Assembly: GCA_012934845.2 (NCBI GenBank) | Contig: WNNJ02002828.1 | Span: forward strand, 1 to 64,000 | DNA length: 64,000 nucleotides | Direction of reading: 5' to 3' | Origin: Pomphorhynchus laevis | Taxonomy: Eukaryota; Acanthocephala; Palaeacanthocephala; Echinorhynchida; Pomphorhynchidae | Part shown: one piece after another, positions 56,855-64,000 of the stretch | Layout of the letters: every line of letters begins with the position of its first letter | Numbering within the stretch: the first letter of the stretch is position 1 | Program-made: the position numbers and the translations under genes | The notes under the pieces: generated by a model | What the model saw: only the letters and a program-made list of their open reading frames with translations | The model's database searches: none | Told to the model about the DNA's origin: nothing

Positions 56855-57339
56855 TGGGAGGGGGTCGCCCCCTTACCTAGGACTTGCCTCACTGATTGGA
56901 GGCCATACAATTTTTTCAGAGTTATCAAATCTTCTTCTGTTAGAAACAATGGAAAATTAGATATTTTAACTGAGCACTGAAGGGGTTTCAACGTTATGGA
57001 ACCAGAGTCCAAAAGGTGCTTGTCAAAATAATCTTTGTATTCCTTTAATAAAGAGGCATTCGGGAAGGAAACTCTTACAGTATTGTCCAAAATCTTCACT
57101 GAATTGAACAGCACCCTGTTTGGATGAATTGATACAAACTTTCGCAAAAAGGTTGAGAAGAGATTGTGTTTCTCTATTGGTTTTTTTGAATTGATGATGC
57201 ACAGGTTAGCTAATTTTGGAATCGGGGGTAGCAGCCCCTTATCTGCATTTAATAAACACGAAACATCACTAACCTGATTAGAATTGTCTCCAGTAGACGA
57301 AAGAATTGAACCAGATCGTTCATTACTACCATATTTCAT
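56785..57339 (-). pseudogene. LINE-J ORF1, N-terminal part
   Basis: A 184-aa frame, of which the first ~155 residues are genuine ORF1: LLPPIPKLANLCIIN, NRVLFNSVKILDNTVRVSF and LQCSVKISNFPLFLTEEDL, an RRM-like layout also seen at 34.1 kb. After LGKG the frame is lost and the last ~27 residues are out of register. The start Met at 57,339 is the first in frame. Confidence 0.82.
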
Positions 57340-57419
57340 TGTAAAATCACCAAAAGTTGTAGAGCTTTGAAGCTCCGATAGCGTTTTAGCATTCTTTTTT
57401 TTTGCTTAACCGTGAAATA

Positions 57420-58015
57420 CGATACGCATCAATTGCTATTGCTTAGTATTTTCATCTCTGATTTGCCACAAGCAATCTTGGTTAAGGGAACTCGCTGTTT
57501 GCTCTATGCCGATGACTTGGTTGTATTTTCCACTAATTTAAAGGAGATACAAACATACATGTACTATTTACGTACATAATGTTCCGATAATCTGATTAAA
57601 GTCGATTGTCAGAAAACTAAAATCATGAAGTTCCGCAAAGGGGGGACGATTATGTCAAAATGATCAGTTGATGTATGGAAGTGAATCAATCGAATTTGCC
57701 ACACAGTTGTGTTATTTGGGCATAACGCTAACATCACGTTGGACGTTTAATGATCATATTAAGAACGTGCTTTGCAAAGTATTTAGTAGAATTCATTCGG
57801 TGCGTCTTCTGGATTCATCAACTTTTAAAACAGCTAAACGTTACTTCGATATTATATTCTCACCCATAATGAGTTACGGTATCCAATTGTTTTGGATAGA
57901 CATGGCAGTTAAAAATTTTCGTCAGTTTGACCGCAGTTGGTGGGTGTATTTAAAGAGGTATTTCGGACTCTCGATAAAAGTTTCCTCGACTATTTTAGCT
58001 TTCCTGGCCAAATAA
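57420..58015 (+). pseudogene. LINE-C reverse-transcriptase fragment
   Basis: The plus strand has LLYADDLVVFSTNLKEIQTY near 57,505 (catalytic box), KTKIMKFRKGG near 57,615, then the 115-aa frame 57,668-58,015 with LCYLGITLTSRWTFNDHIKN and SYGIQLFWID. It matches the minus-strand LINE-C at 61 kb block for block. It is truncated on both sides. Confidence 0.78.
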
Positions 58016-58089
58016 AGCCCACTATCTAAATTATTAAGGCAACGGTTTGATTTGCCATCTACCACTGAATGGGAGGAGTACATGTCTAG

Positions 58090-60862
58090 ATGGACAGTTT
58101 AAAGCCTGTGACAGCACTCATCGACATCGGCAGTTCTTTGAATTCTATCGATAGCAAGATTGTCGCTTTGTAAAAGCTAAGGAAGCTCAATACTATGACG
58201 GGGGTTTACCTAGCTTCAGAAACTATAAGACCGTTAATACTAAGTGCATCGTTGACTTTCAATTTCAAGGAAAAGAATATGCTAACGATGAGCTTTACGT
58301 GTTGCCAGGTTTATGTACGGAAGTGATATTGGGATTGCCCTTTCTTAGGCTACATCAAACATTGGCCATTAAATTTGAAGGTTCTCTGGAAAGCATCGAA
58401 ATGGCTGCGTCTACATCAAGAGGCATAGAACCGCCCAAGCTCTTCAGGAACTTATCTCCCAACGTATTCCCAATCGTAACCAGAAGCAGAAAATTCAATC
58501 CAATAGACGAACAATTCATTCGCATTGAAGTACAACGTTTACTAAACGATGGCATCATTGATCCAAGTTCGTCTCCGTGGATAGCCCAGGTTGTCGTTGT
58601 TCCGAGGAAGACGGGCCGAAAACGTCTTGTTGTCGATTTCTCGCGAACCATAAATCGATATACGTATCTAGACGCATATCCCCTCCCAAAAACATTCGAT
58701 ATCGTAGGTCAGATATCTAAGCATCGTTATTACTCGCTTGTCGACATTGAGGAGGCATACTACCAGATCGATATAGATCCACAAGAAAGACCATACACCG
58801 CGTTCCAAGCAATGGGCAGGTTATATCATTTCAAAAAAATACCAATGGGAGTGACCAACGGAGTATCTGCTTTTCAGCGGTACATAAACAACTTGATCGA
58901 TTCAAATGAGCTTAAAGGCGTCTACTCATATCTCGACGACATTTTAGTATGTGGCAAGACCAAAGTTGATCATGATCTTAATTTTCAAAAGCTAAAGCAT
59001 TCGCTAAACCTCCTGGGGTTAAAGATAAACGAGAGGAAGTCAATTTACAGCGTAACAAAATTACGAACTCTCGGATATGAAATTGAATACAACACACTAC
59101 GTCCTGATCCAGATCGTCTCTCAGCTTTGTGTAAATTAAAAATTCCTGAAAATATAACGGCCTTGAAGAGATTATTAGGATTCTTCTCATATTATAGCAA
59201 ATTGATCAAAAATTTTTCATCAAAGATTTCTCCGCAGACGAAGCAGAATTTGCGCTTCCCGCTAGCAAGATACCAGAGTGATACAATAGAAACAATCAAG
59301 AAAGACATCATCGAAGCGTGTATCTGTACGATTGATGACAATTGTCCTTTTTGGGTTGAAACGGATGCTTTCGAAAACGCCATCGGAGCAACATTATTTC
59401 AGAACAACCAACCAGTGGCGTTCTTCTTACGTACACTGAATATGCATGAAAAGCGACACCATATCATCGAGAAGGAAGCATACGCTATAATTGAGGCTCT
59501 TCGAAACTGGAGGCATTTCCTCCTTCCTCAACCATTCACCCTTACGGATCAGAAATCTGTCGCATTTATGCTTGATAATAAACGACACGGGAAGATAAAG
59601 AACGATAAAATCGCGCGATGGAAGATGGAGTTATCGAATTTTCCATACAAAGTGCATTACAGACGTGGATCCCAAAATATTTCAGCCGATGTTATGTCAA
59701 GAGACGTATGTGGAGCGATGAACAACTTAAGCAACCTCAAAGAAATCCACACGAGATTACTGCACCCCGGAGTTACCCGGATGCTGCATTTCATTCGTAT
59801 TCACAATCTGCCGTTTTCCGTTGAGGATGTTTGCGAAACAATTTCTCGATGTAAAATGTGTTGCCTAATCAAGTCCAGATTCTTTAAGCCATATTACGAT
59901 CAGCATCTGATAAAGGCGAGTTCGCCTTTGGAAAAGATATCCATCGATTTCAAAAGGCCACTGCCAAAATCAACACGTGGTTTCACTTATTTCTTCACGG
60001 GAATCGATGATTTTAGTCGTTATTCATTCGCGTTTGCGGTGAAAGACACGTCGACTGAGACAGCCATCGAATGTATTCGCAAAATAATCGCCTTCTGCGG
60101 ATGCCCTCAATATATTCACTCTGATAGAGGAACTGATTTTCAATCAAAAGATTTCAAGGACTCCTCGAACCAACTAGGGATTGGCAGTAGTCAAACAACG
60201 CCATATAGGCCTCAGGCAAATGAACAATGCGAACGATTGAATGGGACATTATGGAAAACAATATCATTGGCTTTAGAGGCGAACAAGGATATATCTCAAA
60301 GTTGAAGAAAGTACTAAACGATGCACTCTAATCGATTCGAGGTCTGCTCTGCACTGCTATAAACGACACGCCTCACAACAAATTCTTCGCCTTTCCTCGA
60401 TGATTTACACCACCGCTTAACCTCCCGAAATGGTTGACAGATTCTGACAACGTTCTAATGAGGAACTATACTCGGCATTCTAAATACGAGCCAATGGTTC
60501 AGAGAGTAAGACTTTTGGATTCCAGTCCAGCTTATTCGACCGTCGAAGACGCAGCAGAAAAGATCCAGAAGGTTTCGACACAAAACTTGGCAAACGAGGG
60601 AAATGATGATGCAACGAAAGACGACGAGGCAAATAAGGACGATGCAGCTGACACACCTGACTATGACACGACCACAATCGATGACCAGAAAGGAAATGTT
60701 GAGGTCAAAGTAACATCCCCTGGTCTTTTAGTTTTTCTACGAACCCAACGCATCAGGCGTATACCAATCAGGTATATGGATTGGCAAAATAACGAAGCGG
60801 CGAAGAATGTTGCATTTTATGTCTATGTTACTTATAACACTATTTTTAGATGTTAAATAAAA
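58090..60862 (+). mobile_element. Ty3/Gypsy LTR-retroelement fossil, family B, best preserved copy, broken
   Basis: The plus strand runs through an aspartic-protease-like segment (from ~58,090), reverse transcriptase with YLDD box (about 58,490-59,000), RNase H (about 59,290-59,650), integrase zinc-binding head (about 59,720-59,890) and integrase core (about 59,920-60,300), then the short C-terminal tail (60,434-60,856). A 668-aa stretch is open. Only a few breaks are visible, so it is much younger than the family copy at 19.6-22.5 kb. gag and LTRs were not found. It lies between two LINE-C pieces in opposite orientation. Confidence 0.85.
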
Positions 60863-60982
60863 CCACTTTGGTTTCAGTTTAATCACTACATTTGAGTTCC
60901 TCCAAGTTAATGGTGTGTAAACAGGGGAACAGAATATATCAGAATGTAATCTACTGACTTTGGAATCAAAGAGATATCGGTT

Positions 60983-61396
60983 TTATAAATAAGCATATGT
61001 AGAGTCAAGATGTAAATCATTTAATATTTTTACTGACAAGGGTGTTGATCTACTAAGGACGGTCATCGCCGTAGAGGAAGCTTTGGGCGAGACTCCTACC
61101 ACTCGCTTTATGAATCGCCAGAAACATTTGTCAATTATCTGAAAATCCGTCGGTAACAAATCGGTCCAGAAACATTTAATTCCATAATTCAAAATAGGTA
61201 GCAGCATTAAGTTAAAGTAACTAAGCGCACTCTCAAACGAAAGTAATCCAAGTTTAGAAGCAGCATTCGTAGATTTCAATACTTTTGCGGACTGTTTCAA
61301 TAGATGCGCTTTGAATGACCATCGAGAGCTAAGCAAAAATCCAAAATACTTATATGTTGACACGAACTCTAAAATATTGTCACTGATATACAGCAC
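60983..61396 (-). pseudogene. LINE-C RT thumb/C-terminal region
   Basis: A 137-aa frame: YKYFGFLLSSRWSFKAHLLK, LPILNYGIKCFWTDLLP and FIKRVVGVSPKASSTAM. The homologous segment at 57,668-58,015 aligns block by block. Upstream in the same orientation the frame continues as KIIKFRKGGPCC. Confidence 0.8.
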
Positions 61397-61499
61397 GTCA
61401 TCACGACAACAAGGTCCACCTTTTCTGAATTTAATAATTTTGGATTTTTCTGTATTAATAATGAGTCCATTAGTTTCGCAATAATTTAACAGAGCTTTA

Positions 61500-62640
61500 A
61501 AAAAGATTTATTTTAACGTGGCAAATGAGTGCCAGCGCACGCTTACATGACAACAACAAAACAAAAATGTAAATCATGTGTCGAGAAGGTGTGAACGGAG
61601 GAGGTGTTAAAATGTGATAAAGGAGTAATCGCGGCGGACGTCGAGAGGGAGTTGATTTCAGGCGAGTTGGGCGGCGAAGAGAAATAATCAGAGACTAGTT
61701 GTTGGAATAATTGGGAAAGTGTAGTAAGAGGATATGACGGGAACGCAGCGATAGCGAGGTGGGGCGAGTGCCGCTTAAGAAAAGAAGGTTGATAAACGAT
61801 GGGGAGCCGACAACGATGAGACGAAAAGTTACGAGAAGAAGGTGGAGTTTGACGCAGATGTGGATGGTGGGCCAGGAGAGTTGGACAAGATATGTGGATG
61901 TGTGGTTGAAGCGACGGAGACGAAAGAGCACTCGAACGGCAGAGTTGATTATTCGTTCTAGGGGTAGGATGATGGATTTTGGAGAATTGGCGAAAAGGCT
62001 GAGGCAGTAATCGATTTTAGGTAAAAGAAGCGATGAAAGAAGAAACATACAAGAACGGAAATCGATTAGGGGGCGAATACGGCGGATATCACGGAGAATT
62101 AAGTTAGATGAGCGGACCTTGTCACGGACGAAGGGTTTAAGGGAAAGGTGATCATCGAAATGGAAGCCTAAGAAAGTGAGATTGTGGACTATGGGTATAA
62201 TCGATGAAGCAAAAGATACAATGGGAGGATATATGTTTGGTTTACGGGGGAGGATCCACATTATTTTGGACTTTTCGGGGTTTAGAACGAGATGGAGATT
62301 GGAGAGACATTTGTAGATAGAAGAAATACAGTTGGAGGCAGAAATGCCGATATCGTGTATGCGATGTGCGGGTGCATGAGCATAGATGAGGATGTCATCG
62401 GCGTATTGCATGACGATAAAGGAGTAAGGTTTGATAAACGAAGAGAGATCGCCAAGCAAAAGAGAGAAAAGCAGGGGACCTAGGACTAACCTTGTGGAAC
62501 CCCGCAAAAAATAGGGATGGGAGGGGAGGATGATGAATTAGAACATACGCGAAAGGAACGGTCGGATAGATATGAGGCAAACCATACTATGGAGGAGGAA
62601 GAAAATCTGTAATCATAACGAAGGCGAGAAATAGCCAATT
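61500..62640 (-). mobile_element. LINE-D copy inserted into LINE-C
   Basis: A 5'-truncated LINE-D starting at RLRYDYRFSSSSIVWFASYL (RT palm) at ~62,620 and ending with the terminal GTGCCAGCGCACGC hairpin and TTTAAAATAAATC-like tail at ~61,500. LINE-C coding sequence is cut on one side after DYAQLA and resumes on the other at ALLNYCETNGL, proving nesting. Confidence 0.9.
61695..62507 (-). pseudogene. LINE-D reverse transcriptase, longest open copy
   Basis: A 270-aa open stretch: LVLGPLLFSLLLGDLSSFI (block 4), MQYADDILIYAHA (YADD at 35-38), LNPEKSKIMWILPRKP, NLTFLGFHFDDHLSLK, VRDKVRSSNLILRDIRRIR, KIDYCLSLFANSPKSI and LRRFNHTSTYL. It begins just before block 4, after a shift from the GVPQG segment at 62,490. 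This is the best reference for the family in the window. Confidence 0.85.
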
Positions 62641-62935
62641 GAGCGTAATCCTTATTTAGTGCTATCAAGGCTAAATCATCTGCATACAATATAGTTGTAA
62701 CATAATTCTGATAAACGAATAAAATTTGGAAGGTCTAACAAGAAAGAGAATAATAAGGGGCTAAGCGGATCTCCCTGTTGTACTCCACGACTGGTGGTAA
62801 TACATCGGAGTATTTCACGACGTCAAAAATTCGTAATGATCTAGGCGCTAGGATCTGTTCGAGTAGTAATAGAAAATCACCATGACGTTCACTTCTTTAT
62901 GAAGCTTTGCCAAAAGCAGCGCTCTATCTATAGAA

Positions 62936-63547
62936 TCACGGGCCATACCAATAACGGAGAAGCGTTCTTATTAATCTGCGATGTAGCAGAACCGATCGAG
63001 TAACATCGTGCTTTAAAACGTTAGCAAAGGAAGAAGACGTAGTAAAATTACATGAACTCTTCGCGTTAGATTCGCTACTTATATTCGACGATAACAAGTT
63101 AAATGATGTTCTCAATTCTTTCATTTCATTTATTAAGCTCTCTAATGCAAGCTGAGTTTTATCGACATAATGGGTTAGCTCTGCCACACGTTTGGTAGAA
63201 CACAGCCCACAAAGAAAATCACGCTTAAAGAAATCTTGCGGAACACTTCGAGGAACTTTTATAAATAAGCGCAACACACAACCCGACAAAGAGTATTCCA
63301 TATCTAGCGTAACGAAATCCTTGGAGTCCGAACAAAGTGAGTCTGGAATATTGGAAACATTTGTAGAACAAGGTAGAGACTGAGGCGTAAATATAGCAGT
63401 CTTGACTAGTTGTACGTCAAGTGACTTATTTGAACATGAACTACCCGAAAAGCAGTCTCGACAAAGTCTACCCGCACTTACAAAACTACAGTTTTTACAA
63501 AGCGCATGTGGCCCATTGCAGGCACAACATCTCGTTGGAGTATTCAT
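62936..63547 (-). pseudogene. LINE-C ORF1-like cysteine-rich protein
   Basis: A 203-aa frame from a good ATG (63,547). The N-terminus CCACNGPHALCKNCSF then CRDC forms a zinc-binding cluster reminiscent of a PHD/RING-type finger, and a second cluster is CGLC. A predicted coiled coil (VDKTQLALESLINEMKELRT) follows. The layout resembles LINE ORF1 proteins with a cysteine cluster and coiled coil. The frame stops at the junction with the RT piece. A host gene is less likely given the position. Confidence 0.55.
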
Positions 63548-63584
63548 CTTCGTTAAAATCGTTGAAAAGTAGAATGTGAATTCG

Positions 63585-63680
63585 CTTATTGTTGTTTTTA
63601 TCGTTGATTGTCGTTTTTATCGTTGATTGTCGTTCTTATAGTTGATTGCCATTCTTATAGTTGATTGTCGTTGATATATT
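63585..63680. repeat. 19-bp tandem repeats upstream of LINE-C ORF1
   Basis: TTGATTGTCG(T/C) starts recur at 63,604, 63,623, 63,642 and 63,661, a 19-base period with the consensus TTGATTGTCGTTTTTATCG. Confidence 0.9.
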
Positions 63681-63733
63681 GTATGATTTTAAATTTTATA
63701 TATTCTTATATTCACCGAGACAATTCACCAATG

Positions 63734-63810
63734 CTCGTTGTTGGCTCGTTGTACTTCAGACTTGGCTCGTTGTACTTGGCTCGTTGTTCTTGACTCGTTG
63801 TAATTCGTTT
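63734..63810. repeat. ~15-bp tandem repeats (GGCTCGTTGT core)
   Basis: TTGGCTCGTTGTACT-like units recur about five times with small changes. Together with the 19-bp array just before, they may form a repeated 5' UTR of LINE-C. Confidence 0.8.
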
Positions 63811-64000
63811 GCACGAATTTTTCAGTTTGTATCTGCTCTCATCATTTGTGTATTTTATTGTATCTTAATTATTTCACAAAAATTTTTTAAAGGTTAAATA
63901 ATGATATTTTTTCAATAATGAAAAATAATAATAAAGAGTGTTATTAAGCCCACTAAAACTATCGGTTTGGAGCAAAACAGAAAAACAATAAAAAGAAAAA
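63811..64000. other. AT-rich end of window, nothing recognised
   Basis: No motif is visible on either strand. Confidence 0.5.

Larger units (their letters stand above)
53548..57400 (-). mobile_element. LINE-J, best preserved copy: ORF1 (one shift) and intact ORF2
   Basis: This minus-strand element has a short leader, ORF1 (57,339-56,162), a ~30-base gap, ORF2 (56,129-53,670) and a 3' UTR with AATAAAG near its end, finishing in a TATTATTATAAG-like tail at ~53,548. It belongs to the I/Jockey superfamily: APE endonuclease plus RT, no RNase H, ORF1 with three zinc knuckles. ORF2 is open along its full length, whereas ORF1 has a single one-base shift. It is the youngest-looking LINE in the window. 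The 3' UTR differs from that of the 29.7, 38.0 and 45.0-kb ends, so at least two subfamilies exist. Confidence 0.93.
60960..63560 (-). mobile_element. LINE-C copy interrupted by a LINE-D insertion
   Basis: On the minus strand, the cysteine-rich ORF1-like frame (63,547-62,936) is followed directly by a late RT piece (DSIDRALLLAKLHKEV at ~62,940; RGVQQGDPLSPLLFSFLLD at ~62,780; LYADDLALIALNKDYAQLA at ~62,690-62,640). A LINE-D copy follows (62,640-61,500), then the rest of RT resumes (LLNYCETNGLIINTEKSK at ~61,480; KYFGFLLSSRWSFKAHL in frame 61,396-60,983). Endonuclease and RT fingers are missing between ORF1 and RT, so there is a large internal deletion. GVQQGDPLSP and the plain YADD box suggest an R1/Jockey-adjacent lineage, not assigned further. 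Confidence 0.8.

Noticed and set aside
56785-56900. Programmed -1 frameshift in LINE-J ORF1
   Set aside because: The 34-kb copy also needs a frame change in ORF1 nearby, but at a different point. The 42.7-kb copy reads through this segment in one frame with one extra base. No proper slippery heptamer is in register. A one-base deletion explains it.
63585-63810. CRISPR-like repeats
   Set aside because: Short tandem units without unique spacers, in an animal genome.

Overview
This is a retroelement-packed, AT-rich stretch of an animal genome, most likely an invertebrate. The only host genes I recognise encode the histone variant H2A.Z (H2Av). Nearly everything else is retrotransposons: LINEs of at least five lineages, Ty3/Gypsy LTR fossils, a Penelope-like fragment and a tRNA-derived piece. 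The mix (I/Jockey-type and CR1-type LINEs, a restriction-like-endonuclease LINE, Ty3/Gypsy, Penelope) fits an invertebrate. Nothing in the sequence fixes the species.

Region 1 (1-11,285) is a head-to-tail tandem array with a unit of 3,446-3,458 bp. Each unit carries one intron-free H2A.Z coding frame (131 aa) and a long AT-rich spacer holding a decayed LINE endonuclease remnant. Three complete H2A.Z frames and one cut by the left window edge are present. The array stops at 11,285 inside a near-perfect palindrome. A fifth, more canonical H2A.Z gene lies alone at 24,920-25,315, with flanks homologous to the array unit, and is the likely parental or conserved locus.

Region 2 (11,290-24,200) holds a Ty3/Gypsy fossil (minus), a restriction-like-endonuclease LINE (minus), a truncated I/Jockey-type LINE (called LINE-J here, minus), a second Ty3/Gypsy fossil (plus) and a CR1-like fragment. 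Region 3 (25,300-34,040) holds a diverged direct duplication, small LINE scraps, another Ty3/Gypsy fossil, a LINE-J 3' end and a longer CR1-type LINE (LINE-A, plus). Region 4 (34,040-50,600) is mostly LINE-J copies in both orientations, with LINE-D copies (a second CR1-like family), a Penelope-like GIY-YIG fragment, a long AT microsatellite and a tRNA-like piece. Region 5 (50,600-64,000) has a LINE-D copy with the head-inverted layout of twin priming, the best preserved LINE-J copy (819-aa ORF2 open end to end), a fairly well kept Ty3/Gypsy fossil and a LINE-C copy with a LINE-D copy inserted in its reverse transcriptase.

The most unusual signals are the H2A.Z amplification with substitutions shared by every array copy, flanking DNA better conserved than the coding frame between array and single locus, and a recurring class of short fold-back palindromes at the ends of retrotransposed pieces and at the array edge. 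All family calls come from reading translated motifs by eye. No database search was run.
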